In this document: positions 17,616 to 26,606 of the stretch, in pieces
How positions within the stretch are numbered: the first letter of the stretch is position 1
Layout: the number at the start of each line of letters is the position of its first letter
Notes under the pieces: model-generated
The model's database searches: none
What the model was told of the DNA's origin: nothing
Seen by the model: the letters and a program-made list of their open reading frames with translations, nothing else
Program-made: the position numbers and the translations under genes
Assembly (NCBI RefSeq): GCF_016595525.1
Contig: NZ_JAENII010000001.1
Coordinates: 248,001 to 312,000, forward strand
DNA length: 64,000 bases
Reading direction: 5' to 3'
From: Haloferula rosea
GTDB taxonomy: Bacteria > Verrucomicrobiota > Verrucomicrobiia > Verrucomicrobiales > Akkermansiaceae

Positions 17616-18317
17616 GTGAAAATCCCCAAAAATACCCGCTGGATGACGGCCCTGGCGCCGTGGCTCTTCGCAGCCACCGTGCAAGCGGCCATCACCCACG
17701 TTGATCCGGTCGACATTGCCATACCGACGGACTTCGGAGGCATCTACATCGACTTGAATGCCGCTACGACCAGTGGCTCCACGGAGAGTGGGAGTGCCGC
17801 GAGTGACTCCTACACGATTTCATACTCCGAGCCGCCCTCCGGCGATTGGGATGTGAACTTCATCTTTGGTGGCGCGGGCATGATCCACAATGAGTCCATC
17901 AACGTTTATCGAGAGGGGGGAGGGACCGACAACCTGTCCGCGGTGAGCAACCTTGCAGGGAGCCTTGGTTTGAACGTGCTCATCGATGGAGATCCGATCG
18001 GGAGTGCGCAGCCTTTGGACGTGGCTTCCTTCGGCGCTTCGGGCGCGTTTCCTGCGGATTCCTACATGGGTGCCGGTTCGCATCAGTTCACTTCGGGTGT
18101 GGATGGCTACATCGGCTTCGTGCTGGATGAAAGCACGACGCCCCTGTATGGATGGATGAGGGTGACCTTGAACGATGACGGGACCCCGGGGCTGGTGAAG
18201 GAGTGGGCCTATTCGGACGCACCGATTGAGGTCGGCCAGGTCCCCGAACCAACCATTACGCTGATGCTCTTGGCTGGCCCGGCCTGCCTGTTGCTGCGAC
18301 GCAGAAGAGCCGCTTGA
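17616..18317 (+). CDS. PEP-CTERM protein, small secreted type
   Basis: This 233-aa protein has a signal peptide (ALAPWLFAATVQAA). Its body contains FGGIYIDLN, YIGFVLDE and YGWMRVTLNDDGTPG, a pattern common in Verrucomicrobial PEP-CTERM proteins. The C-terminal sorting signal is VPEPT, a hydrophobic stretch, then RRRRAA. The start is GTG 17616 (an overlapping TTG at 17614 is out of frame), 32 bp after the giant repeat protein, so the two probably form one transcript. It is expected to be processed by an exosortase encoded elsewhere. No catalytic motif is visible and its function is unknown. Confidence 0.82.
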   Translation: MKIPKNTRWMTALAPWLFAATVQAAITHVDPVDIAIPTDFGGIYIDLNAATTSGSTESGSAASDSYTISYSEPPSGDWDVNFIFGGAGMIHNESINVYREGGGTDNLSAVSNLAGSLGLNVLIDGDPIGSAQPLDVASFGASGAFPADSYMGAGSHQFTSGVDGYIGFVLDESTTPLYGWMRVTLNDDGTPGLVKEWAYSDAPIEVGQVPEPTITLMLLAGPACLLLRRRRAA

Positions 18318-18579
18318 GTAAAGTGCTGACGAATCGCGGAAGTAAGTGTCGTTTGTCTCAAATCGGCGTTGATTTCTGTTGATCGAATCGGCGGGCTTCC
18401 CGTTGATTGCGGGCATGTATGGGACCCAAGTGGGAAGAAACTTGTAGAAGCCTTGATACCCGTTTGGTTGGGCACTCTACCGAGGCCGTAGGTCAGAGTC
18501 GCGGGATTCGCTTCCATGACCACATCCGGAATCATTCCCTTGTGGGACTGGAGAGCCTGACGGACGAACCAACACGATC

Positions 18580-19989
18580 ATGATCCCTGTGCATCAACTC
18601 ACTTTGATGGTTGCCACATGCATGTCGCTTTGGGTGACTTGCTCTTCGCTCGTCGCCGAGGATCGCCCGAACATCATCCTCATTTTTGCCGATGACCTCG
18701 GCTACGGGGATCTCGGTTGCTACGGCTCGCCGGTGAAGACGCCGGAGATCGATCGCATGGCGGCGGAAGGCTTCCGCTCGACCGACTGCCTGGTGGCGGC
18801 GAACGTTTGCGGACCATCGCGGGCGGCGCTTCTGACCGGGCGCTACCCGATGCGCTGTGGGCATCCGATCTCGAGGCATCCTCTGCCGAAGTACGAGAAG
18901 TATGGGATCGCTCCGGAGGAACTGACCATCGCGGAACTGCTGAAGTCGGGCGGCTACCATACCAAGATGATCGGCAAGTGGCATCTTGGGTTTTACGTGG
19001 AGGGATCGCACCCGCTCGATGCCGGATTCGACGAGTATCTTGGACTTCACGGGAACTACGTCACCACAAAGAATCGTGTCGACGAGCGAACGATCTACCG
19101 TAACCGCGAGGTGTTGGAAAAGGATGTGGAATTCACGAAGGTGACCAAACTTTACACCGATGAGGCGGTGGATTTCATCAAGGGCGAGCACGACAAACCA
19201 TTCTTCATCTATTTCTCCCATCATATCGCCCACACACCGATCGAGCCCAGCGCGAGCTTCAAGGGGAAGTCGGGTGTCAAGGGGCGCGCGGGGCTCCACA
19301 GTGACTTCGTGCTGGAGCTCGATGACAGTGTGGGGCGCGTCCGAGCTGCGGTCGAGGAGGCCGGGATCGCTGACGACACCCTGATCGTCTTCCTTTCCGA
19401 CAACGGCCCGGCGCGGGACGGTTCGGCCAAGCCACTGAGTGGTGGCAAGTATGTGACCATGGAAGGCGGCCACCGCGTGCCGGGGATCTTTCAATGGCCG
19501 GGGACGATTCCCGCCGGCCAGGTTTCAGGAGCGATGATCACGAGCATGGATCTGTTGCCGACCTTCTGCCAACTGGCGGGCGTCGAGCTGCCGACGGATC
19601 GGAAGATCGACGGCAAGGACATCAGCGGGTTGCTCACCGGGAAAACGAAGGACAGTCCGCACGAGTTTTTCTTTTACTACAACGGTCTGGACCTGCAGGC
19701 GGTGCGCAACGAGAAGTGGAAACTGCATTTTCCGAGGACACCGAAGGATCAGCCCTACTGGGCGAAGCAGGACAGTGGCAAGCGGGTGCACACGACTTTG
19801 AAGAAGCCCTTGCTGTTTGATCTGGAGGGGGATGTCGGGGAGAAGAAGAACGTGATCGCCCAGCATCCTGAAGTGGTCAACGAACTGAAGAAGCAGGCGG
19901 ATCGCGCGCGGATAGAGATCGGGGACATCGATGTCATCGGCTCGGACCAGCGTCCACACGGACTGGTGAACCCGCAGGAGAAAGAGTGA
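18580..19989 (+). CDS. S1-type sulfatase 2
   Basis: This 469-aa enzyme has a signal peptide (about 1-26). Metal-binding ADDLGYGDLGC is near residue 32, the formylglycine motif C-G-P-S-R near residue 77 (VCGPSRAALLTG), and GKWHLGF, FLSDNGPA and MEGGHRVPGIFQWPG are all in place. It heads an apparent run of esterase and sulfatase genes extending to about 26.6 kb. The next gene, an SGNH hydrolase, begins at the base directly after the stop codon, indicating translational coupling. The C-terminal part contains LQAVRNEKWKLHFPRTP, a substrate-pocket subdomain common to arylsulfatase-A-like enzymes. The specific sulfated sugar cannot be read from the sequence. Confidence 0.88.
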   Translation: MIPVHQLTLMVATCMSLWVTCSSLVAEDRPNIILIFADDLGYGDLGCYGSPVKTPEIDRMAAEGFRSTDCLVAANVCGPSRAALLTGRYPMRCGHPISRHPLPKYEKYGIAPEELTIAELLKSGGYHTKMIGKWHLGFYVEGSHPLDAGFDEYLGLHGNYVTTKNRVDERTIYRNREVLEKDVEFTKVTKLYTDEAVDFIKGEHDKPFFIYFSHHIAHTPIEPSASFKGKSGVKGRAGLHSDFVLELDDSVGRVRAAVEEAGIADDTLIVFLSDNGPARDGSAKPLSGGKYVTMEGGHRVPGIFQWPGTIPAGQVSGAMITSMDLLPTFCQLAGVELPTDRKIDGKDISGLLTGKTKDSPHEFFFYYNGLDLQAVRNEKWKLHFPRTPKDQPYWAKQDSGKRVHTTLKKPLLFDLEGDVGEKKNVIAQHPEVVNELKKQADRARIEIGDIDVIGSDQRPHGLVNPQEKE

Positions 19990-20670
19990 ATGAAGGCGCT
20001 TGAGGAGTTGAAGGATCGGTTGCGTGCGACGGTAGTGCTGTGTTTTTTGCTCCTTTCGCTGGAAGTCGCCTTCGCAGAGCGGCCGACCCGTGTCGCCTGT
20101 GTGGGTGACAGCATCACCTATGGGTTCGGGATCGGGAGTCGGGAGGAGAAGAGCTATCCCGCCCAGCTTCAAGGTTTGCTGGGAGATCCCTGGATCGTCG
20201 GGAATTTCGGCAAGAATGGCGCGACCGTTCTGAAAAAGGGACACGCTCCCTATTGGAAGGCACCGCAGTATCGGGCGGCCCTCAAGTTTCAGCCGGATGT
20301 GGTGATCATCGCGTTGGGGACCAACGATTCCCGGCCGGAGAACATCGGCAAGCAGAGAGAGAACTTCGTCCCGAACTATTTGGATTTGATCCGGAGTTTC
20401 CGGAGTTTGGAGAGCAAGCCGGTCGTTTGGATCTGCCGTCCGGTTCCAATCTATGTCACCAGGAAGGGAATGACCGATGCGGTGCTCAGGAACGAGATCA
20501 TTCCCTTGGTGGACGAGGTTGCCAACCGGGCCGGCGTCGAGGTCATCGACTTCTACACGGTCCTCAGCCACAGAAAGGAAATGTTTCCCGACGGGGTGCA
20601 TCCCGATGCCGCAGGGGCGGGGCGGATTGCAGAAGCTGTGGTGGCTGCGATCACGAAGGAAGACCGTTGA
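19990..20670 (+). CDS. exported SGNH/GDSL-family hydrolase
   Basis: This 226-aa esterase-like protein begins immediately after the stop of sulfatase 2. A membrane-type signal segment (VVLCFLLLSLEVAFA) precedes the SGNH blocks. Block I is CVGDSITYGFG with the catalytic Ser, block II is FGKNGATV (Gly), block III is ALGTNDSRPEN (Asn), and block V is DGVHPDAAG with the Asp-His pair. Families of this type remove acetyl or other acyl groups from sugars or lipids. Its place between two sulfatases suggests that it deacylates the same polysaccharide before or after desulfation (inference). Confidence 0.83.
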   Translation: MKALEELKDRLRATVVLCFLLLSLEVAFAERPTRVACVGDSITYGFGIGSREEKSYPAQLQGLLGDPWIVGNFGKNGATVLKKGHAPYWKAPQYRAALKFQPDVVIIALGTNDSRPENIGKQRENFVPNYLDLIRSFRSLESKPVVWICRPVPIYVTRKGMTDAVLRNEIIPLVDEVANRAGVEVIDFYTVLSHRKEMFPDGVHPDAAGAGRIAEAVVAAITKEDR

Positions 20671-20679
20671 TTCGAGAGC

Positions 20680-22080
20680 ATGATGAGAACAACCCTGCTA
20701 ACGACCGTCGTTTCGCTTACCACGCTCGTGGTCTGCGCGCTGGCGGCTCCGCCCAATTTTGTGATCCTGCTGGCGGACGACATCAGCGCCACCAGCCTGG
20801 GCTGTTACGGATCGGACAACCCGCACACCTCGCCGAACATCGACAAGCTCGCCGACGAGGGCATTCGTTTCACCAACATGTTTGTGTCGGAGGCGATCTG
20901 CGCCCCGGCGCGGGCGGAACTCTACACCGGGCTCCAGCCGCACCGGAATGGCTGCATGCAGAATCACAAGGCGACGAACAAGGGCACTTTGAGCGTGGTG
21001 CAGCGCCTTGAGAAGCTCGGTTACCGGGTGGGCTTGACCGGCAAGACCCACATCAAGCCGAAGTCGGTCTATCCTTTCGAAGTGGTGAAGGGCTTCCCGG
21101 CGAACTGCAACGCGAGGAGAACGCCAGGAGAAGACTGGGGTGGGGTCGAAGGCTTCATGACGCGCGATCCCGAGCAGCCGTTCTGCCTCTTCATCTGCTC
21201 GATCCACGCCCACGCGCCATGGGACTCGGGCGATTCCTCGCGATGGGAACTCGACGAGTTGAAGCTGCCACCCCATTTCGCCGATACCCCGGAGACCCGC
21301 CGTTTTTTCCGCGAGTATCTGGCGGAGATCCGGCTCTTCGATGACCAGGTCGGTAGAGCGCGGGCGCTGCTTGAGAAGCACGGACTCGACGAGAATACCG
21401 TCGTGATCGTGCTCGACGAGAACGGTGCCGGGATGCCCTGCGGCAAGTGGACGAATTTCGACTGGGGCGTGCGTTCGGCCTGCCTGATCAAGTGGCCAGG
21501 GGTGGGGGGATTCGTCACGGATGTCGTCGCCCAGTACTGCGACATCCTGCCGACGTTGATCGAGGCGGCGTGTGGTAAAGTTCCAGCCGGTCTGGATGGT
21601 CGGAGCCTGTTGCCGCTGATTAGGGGTGAGACGGAAGCGCACCGAGACTTGGCTTTCTTCACCTACAACAGCGGGCCGGAGGGGCCGCCGTTCGGGTCGC
21701 GCGCAGTGACCGACGGTCGCTTCAAGCTGATGTGGAACCTGACGCCGGACAACCTCTTCGCCGTGAGGACGATCAACGGCTTCGACTACGGCTATGAGGA
21801 CACCAAGATGCCGGATCGTCACGTGCGCCAGATCTATCAATCATGGTTGGAATTGGCTGAGATAGACACCGCCGCGGAATCGGCGGTTCAGCGCTTTCGC
21901 AAGCATCCGGAGTTTCAGCTTTATGACTTGTCGAAGGATCCATGGGAGCGGGAAAATTTGGCAAGTAACCCCGAATATGCCGCAACGCTGGAGCAGTTGA
22001 AGAACTCGATTTCCACATGGATGACGCAGCAGGGTGACGATGGCGTGACCGCTCCTGCTGGTAAGCAAAAGAAGAACTGA
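20680..22080 (+). CDS. S1-type sulfatase 3, heparan N-sulfatase-like subgroup
   Basis: This 466-aa enzyme has a short signal peptide (LLTTVVSLTTLVVCALAA). The metal motif is LADDISATSLGC and the formylglycine motif is C-A-P-A-R near residue 74 (ICAPARAELYTG). GKTHIKP replaces the usual GKWHLG, and HAHAPWD sits in the middle. This pattern resembles sulfoglucosamine sulfohydrolase-like sulfatases rather than arylsulfatase A. The usual S-D-N-G metal site reads D-E-N-G here (VLDENGAGMP), an Asp-to-Glu change in a metal ligand. It starts nine bases after the SGNH gene; ATG 20683 is an alternative start. Real substrate unknown; the subgroup placement is moderate confidence. Confidence 0.82.
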   Translation: MMRTTLLTTVVSLTTLVVCALAAPPNFVILLADDISATSLGCYGSDNPHTSPNIDKLADEGIRFTNMFVSEAICAPARAELYTGLQPHRNGCMQNHKATNKGTLSVVQRLEKLGYRVGLTGKTHIKPKSVYPFEVVKGFPANCNARRTPGEDWGGVEGFMTRDPEQPFCLFICSIHAHAPWDSGDSSRWELDELKLPPHFADTPETRRFFREYLAEIRLFDDQVGRARALLEKHGLDENTVVIVLDENGAGMPCGKWTNFDWGVRSACLIKWPGVGGFVTDVVAQYCDILPTLIEAACGKVPAGLDGRSLLPLIRGETEAHRDLAFFTYNSGPEGPPFGSRAVTDGRFKLMWNLTPDNLFAVRTINGFDYGYEDTKMPDRHVRQIYQSWLELAEIDTAAESAVQRFRKHPEFQLYDLSKDPWERENLASNPEYAATLEQLKNSISTWMTQQGDDGVTAPAGKQKKN

Positions 22081-22105
22081 ACCTCTAGGTATCTACCCAT
22101 TTCCC

Positions 22106-23467
22106 GTGAAGAAATTTCCATCAGTGATCCCCGGGTTCATTCTGGCGCTTTGCCTGTGTAGTAGCGTTTTTGCGGCCACAAGTCGTCCCAATGTGATCCT
22201 GATTCTCGCAGACGACCTCGGCTACGAAGCTATTGGAGTGAATGGAGCCGAGCAGGTTCAAACGCCCAATCTGGATCGGCTGGCCGGGGAAGGGGTCCGG
22301 TTTACCAACTGTTTCGCCAATCCGATTTGCACACCCTCGCGTGTGAAGATCATGACGGGGCAGTACAACGTGCGCAACTACACGAAGTTCGGCGAGCTCG
22401 ATCGCGGTCAAACGACCTTTGCTCGTCTGGCGCAAGAGGCCGGTTATGCGACGTGTATCGCGGGGAAATGGCAGTTGGGGGTTGAAAAGGATTCACCGCA
22501 GCATTTCGGCTTTGAGGAATCACTGCTCTGGAATCACACGCGTAGAAATCAGAAGAAGGTGAAAGGCAAGCGGGTGGATACGCGCTTCGTGAATCCACAA
22601 CTCGAACTCAATGGCGAGCCGGTCGATTACGGCAATGGGGAATACGCGCCTCAGCTCTGCGCGGACTTTGTGAGTGAATTCATCGAAGCGAACAAGGATC
22701 AGCCGTTTCTCGTCTATTATCCGATGATTCTGACGCATTGCCCGTTTGATCCGACCCCGGATTCGTCCGACTGGGATCCGACCCGTCCGGGGTCGACCAC
22801 TTACAAAGGGGATCAAAACCGGCCGCAGAAGCACTTCAAGGACATGGCGTCGTATATGGACAAGATCGTTGGTCAACTGGAAGCCCGGTTGGTGGACCTG
22901 GGTATTCGCGACAACACCTTGATTCTGTTTACCGGTGACAACGGAACGGACACGCCGATCGTCACCCGCTGGGAGGGGAAAGCCATCGCCGGGGACAAGG
23001 GCAACATGACCGACGCCGGTACCCGCGTGCCCTTGATTGCCAGCTGGCCGGGCAAGATCAAGTCAGGCCTGGTGACGGATGAATTGGTCGACTTCGCCGA
23101 TTTCCTGCCGACCCTGTGCGAGGTCATGCAGATCCCCCTGCCCGAAGATTATCCCGGCGACGGGGTCAGCCTTTGGCCCGCGCTCAATGGAGGCGAGCGT
23201 CATAAGCCATACGCCTACGTGTGGTTTTCCGGGCATGGGAAATTCCCCGCAAATGTCTATGCCCGGACCAAGGAATATCGCTACCTCTGCAACCTGGATC
23301 TATCGAATCCGGTCTTCGCGGATGTCTCCAAGCCTTATGCGCCAATCACCTTGGATCCCACTCGTCTGAACTCCGAACAAGAGAACATCATGAGCGAGCT
23401 GAGGCAGAAGGTGGGCGATATGGCCAAGGTGCCGACGATCCGTAAACCCAACAAGCGTGCGAAGTAG
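22106..23467 (+). CDS. S1-type sulfatase 4 (GKWQLG variant)
   Basis: This 453-aa enzyme uses GTG 22106, with a signal peptide ending VFAATS. It has LADDLGYEAIG, the formylglycine motif C-T-P-S-R near residue 75 (ICTPSRVKIMTG), FTGDNGTDTP and DAGTRVPLIASWPGKI. The conserved GKWHLG reads GKWQLG, so the active-site His beside the catalytic Lys is Gln. The C-terminal region is short, and its HKPYAYVWFSGHGKFPANVY segment is unlike those of the neighbouring sulfatases. Such GKWQ enzymes may form their own subfamily. The gene lies 25 bp after sulfatase 3 and is probably in the same transcript. Confidence 0.84.
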   Translation: MKKFPSVIPGFILALCLCSSVFAATSRPNVILILADDLGYEAIGVNGAEQVQTPNLDRLAGEGVRFTNCFANPICTPSRVKIMTGQYNVRNYTKFGELDRGQTTFARLAQEAGYATCIAGKWQLGVEKDSPQHFGFEESLLWNHTRRNQKKVKGKRVDTRFVNPQLELNGEPVDYGNGEYAPQLCADFVSEFIEANKDQPFLVYYPMILTHCPFDPTPDSSDWDPTRPGSTTYKGDQNRPQKHFKDMASYMDKIVGQLEARLVDLGIRDNTLILFTGDNGTDTPIVTRWEGKAIAGDKGNMTDAGTRVPLIASWPGKIKSGLVTDELVDFADFLPTLCEVMQIPLPEDYPGDGVSLWPALNGGERHKPYAYVWFSGHGKFPANVYARTKEYRYLCNLDLSNPVFADVSKPYAPITLDPTRLNSEQENIMSELRQKVGDMAKVPTIRKPNKRAK

Positions 23468-23514
23468 CGCTGGGTTTCATCCTACCTTTGTTAAGAATTC
23501 ACTTTAGTAAAACC

Positions 23515-24981
23515 ATGCAGCGTAAACCATCATTCTTGTTGGCCGGAGTATTGGTAATCTTGTCACTGGCCGCTTCCGCCGAGACGCAACGAGAGGGGAA
23601 GCCCAACGTGATCTTCATCCTGATGGACGACATGGGCTACAACGATGTGAGCTGCTATGGCGCGACCAAGGTGAAGACCCCGAACATCGACCGGATGGCG
23701 GCGGAGGGCATCAGGTTCACCGACTTCCACACCGCGGCCTCGATCTGTTCGCCCTCGCGGGCGGCTTTCCTGACCGGAGCGTATCCCCAGCGGGCCGGGC
23801 TCTACATGGGGATCAACCAGAACCGCGAGGCGCACTGGTTTTTGGGCCTGAACCCCGATGAAGTCACCCTCGCCGAGCAGTTCAAGAAGAAGGGATACAC
23901 CACCGCAATGGTCGGCAAGTGGCACTTGGGTAAGGAGGAGAAGTTCTCCTACTACCATCAGGGCTTCGATCACTATTACGGCGCGCCGGACAACATGGGC
24001 CACAACTCCGCGTTCTACGATGAGAAGGAGGTGATCTTCAAAAGCACGCCGTTGGAGAAACTGAACGCCCTCTACACCGAGCGGATGGTGAAGCACATCG
24101 AGGACTTCAAGGAACAGCCCTTCTTCATCTACTTCGCCCACAACTACCCCCACACGCCCTACAAGGCGGGGCCGAAGTTCAAGGGCTCGTCGAAAGACGG
24201 CGTGCGCGGCGACATCATCCAGGAGGCGGATTGGGGGATTGGCGAGATCCTGAAGGCCTTGGAGAAAAACGGCATCCTCGAGAACACCTTGGTGATCTTT
24301 AGCTCCGACAACGGAGCCACATCGGCGAAGTATACCAAGCCCTATAGCGGCACGAAGTATGTCTCGCTTGAAGGCGGGCACCGGGTGCCCTTCATCCTCT
24401 ATTGGAAGGGAACGATTCAGCCGGCGGTGTCGGACGTTCCCGTGGTCGCGATGGACCTGTTTCCGACTCTGTGCGAGTTGATCGGCGAGCCATTGCCGGA
24501 GGGTCGGATCTACGATGGGGTCAGTCTTGTTCCGCTTTTCAAGGGCGGCAAGATCGCCCGTTCGGAGGACGAGCCATTTTACTACTACAACTGCGAGAAC
24601 CTGCAGTGCGTCCGTGTTGGCGACTGGAAGCTCCACCTGCAGCGCGAGAAGCGCCAGATCCCCTGGTGGGCGCGGAACAAGCAGCAGCCGCTCGAGAAGC
24701 CACAGCTCTACAACCTCGAGACGGATGCAGCGGAGCAGCAGGACGTCGCCGCCCAGCACCCGGAGCGAGTGAAAGAGATGATGGCGCTGGCCGAAGCAAC
24801 CCGCGAAAAGCTCGGCGAGTTCATGCAGCGTGGTTCCGAGCAGCGCCCGACCGGCACCCTCTTCCCGGAGGTGCCGATTTTGAGCAACGAGCAGCAGGAC
24901 TGGGTGAAGCTGTCCGATAAGGAAAAAGGCCGTGGCAAATCGGAGTTCAAACCGGCAAGCAAGCCACGGCGAAAGAAGTAG
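23515..24981 (+). CDS. S1-type sulfatase 5
   Basis: This 488-aa enzyme has a signal peptide (FLLAGVLVILSLAASAE). It has MDDMGYNDVSC, the formylglycine motif C-S-P-S-R near residue 78 (ICSPSRAAFLTG), GKWHLGK, FSSDNGATSAKYTKPYSGTK and LEGGHRVPFILYWKG, all intact. The frame stays open upstream to TTG 23488, but ATG 23515 gives a normal signal peptide and follows an A-rich leader. The C-terminal subdomain (YYYNCENLQCVRVGDWKLHL) resembles that of sulfatase 2. It lies 47 bp after sulfatase 4. Confidence 0.87.
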   Translation: MQRKPSFLLAGVLVILSLAASAETQREGKPNVIFILMDDMGYNDVSCYGATKVKTPNIDRMAAEGIRFTDFHTAASICSPSRAAFLTGAYPQRAGLYMGINQNREAHWFLGLNPDEVTLAEQFKKKGYTTAMVGKWHLGKEEKFSYYHQGFDHYYGAPDNMGHNSAFYDEKEVIFKSTPLEKLNALYTERMVKHIEDFKEQPFFIYFAHNYPHTPYKAGPKFKGSSKDGVRGDIIQEADWGIGEILKALEKNGILENTLVIFSSDNGATSAKYTKPYSGTKYVSLEGGHRVPFILYWKGTIQPAVSDVPVVAMDLFPTLCELIGEPLPEGRIYDGVSLVPLFKGGKIARSEDEPFYYYNCENLQCVRVGDWKLHLQREKRQIPWWARNKQQPLEKPQLYNLETDAAEQQDVAAQHPERVKEMMALAEATREKLGEFMQRGSEQRPTGTLFPEVPILSNEQQDWVKLSDKEKGRGKSEFKPASKPRRKK

Positions 24982-25010
24982 CTGACTTCCCTGCCGTCAG
25001 GGTGAGAGAG

Positions 25011-26606
25011 ATGATTATGATAAGAAAATGGATCCGTCGGTGGTGTTTCATCCCCGCGTTCGCTGTCGGTTCAATCGGTTTACTTGCCACTCCGGTGGAT
25101 GCGGAAACCCTCCCGAACGTGGTTCTGATTTTTGCCGACGACCTCGGCTACGGTGATCTGAGTTGCTACGGAGCAACGAAGATTCAGACACCCAACATCG
25201 ACACGCTGGCGGCGGAAGGCCGGCGCTTTACCGATGCTCATTCGGCTTCGGCGGTTTGTACGCCGTCGCGCTATGGACTGCTAACCGGTGAGTATCCGTT
25301 TCGGGCGAATGGAGGCGAAGGCATCTGGGGCCCCTGCGGTCACTTTCAGTCCCTGCTGATTCCTACCGAGAAATTGACTCTCGGTCAGTTGTTCAAGAAC
25401 AAGGGCTATGCCACGGCCGCGATCGGGAAATGGCATCTGGGATTCGGAACGGGCAAGACCGACTGGAACAAACCGCTGCGTCCGGGGCCACTGGAGCTCG
25501 GGTTCGACTACTACTTCGGAGTGCCCAAGGTGAACAGCGGCTATCCTTACGTCTACGTCGAGAATGATTCGATCGTCGGCTATGATCCGAGTGACCCGAT
25601 CACCTTCGAGAAGCCGTTTTCAGAAACCACGACCTATCCAGAGGCAGCCGGGAAGAAGACGGCCAATGGGGCGGGCGGTGCCAAGAAGGCACACGCCATC
25701 TACGATGATGAGAAGACCGGCATGCTGCTGACCGAGAAGGCCGTCGAATGGATTGAGGAGAATAAGGAGAAGCCATTCTTCCTCTACTTCCCGACGACCA
25801 ACATCCACCACCCCTTCACGCCCGCCCCACAGTTCAAGGCCTCGAGTCAGGCGGGGCTTTACGGTGATTTCATTCACGAGTTCGACTGGATGGTCGGTGA
25901 GTTGGTGAAGTGCCTCGAGAAAAACGGACTGGCCGAAAACAGCCTGATCATCGTCACCAGTGACAACGGCGGCATGTTCAATCGCGGTGGGCAGGATGCC
26001 TTCAAGGCCGGTCATCGAATCAACGGTGATCTACTCGGATTCAAGTTCGGCGTCTGGGAAGGCGGGCAGCGCGTGCCCTTTGTCGCCAAGTGGCCCGGGA
26101 TGATCGAACCGGGTTCGGTATCCGATCAGTTGATCAGCGGTATCGACATGCTGGCGACCTTTGCCGCCGTGACCGGTCAGGAGATCGAGAAGGATCAGCT
26201 TGCTGACAGCATCAACGTATTGCCTGCCCTAACGGGTGATCCCGAGGGTGCCGTGAGGGAGAGTCTGGTGCTCGTGCCACGTCAGGCCAGCCATGTTTCC
26301 ATCCGCAAGGGCAAATGGATGTACATTCCCAAACAGGGTGCTGGCGGTTTCAATGGCAAGCCGGGCAGCCATGGTGCCGGTGGCCCTGCCTGCGTCTCGC
26401 ATGTCGGCAGTGAGAACAGCGACATTGAAAACGGGAAAATCAAGAAGGGCGCTCCACCCGCCCAGCTCTACGATCTCGAAGCCGACGTCAGCCAAACGAA
26501 GAACCTCTACCATCAGTATCCTGAAGTGGTGAAAGAAATGAAAGCCCTGCTCGCAGAATCGAGGTCATCCTCTTCCTCGGGAAAGAAAGCCAAGAACAAG
26601 CAATGA
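25011..26606 (+). CDS. S1-type sulfatase 6, GH117-linked type
   Basis: This 531-aa enzyme has a signal peptide (FIPAFAVGSIGLLATPVDAE). It has ADDLGYGDLSC, the formylglycine motif C-T-P-S-R near residue 83 (VCTPSRYGLLTGEYPFRANG), GKWHLGF, NIHHPFTP, TSDNGGMFNRGG and WEGGQRVPFVAKWPG. It is a clear paralogue of sulfatase 9 (35410-36960); both continue with GEGIWGP or GKGIWGP and end with QLYDLEADV. Both are followed at once by a GH117 gene; here the ATG of GH117 overlaps the stop codon. ATG 25011 follows a GAGAGAG stretch; GTG 25002 and ATG 25017 are alternatives. The tight coupling suggests that it desulfates the sugar that GH117 then releases (inference). Confidence 0.87.
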   Translation: MIMIRKWIRRWCFIPAFAVGSIGLLATPVDAETLPNVVLIFADDLGYGDLSCYGATKIQTPNIDTLAAEGRRFTDAHSASAVCTPSRYGLLTGEYPFRANGGEGIWGPCGHFQSLLIPTEKLTLGQLFKNKGYATAAIGKWHLGFGTGKTDWNKPLRPGPLELGFDYYFGVPKVNSGYPYVYVENDSIVGYDPSDPITFEKPFSETTTYPEAAGKKTANGAGGAKKAHAIYDDEKTGMLLTEKAVEWIEENKEKPFFLYFPTTNIHHPFTPAPQFKASSQAGLYGDFIHEFDWMVGELVKCLEKNGLAENSLIIVTSDNGGMFNRGGQDAFKAGHRINGDLLGFKFGVWEGGQRVPFVAKWPGMIEPGSVSDQLISGIDMLATFAAVTGQEIEKDQLADSINVLPALTGDPEGAVRESLVLVPRQASHVSIRKGKWMYIPKQGAGGFNGKPGSHGAGGPACVSHVGSENSDIENGKIKKGAPPAQLYDLEADVSQTKNLYHQYPEVVKEMKALLAESRSSSSSGKKAKNKQ

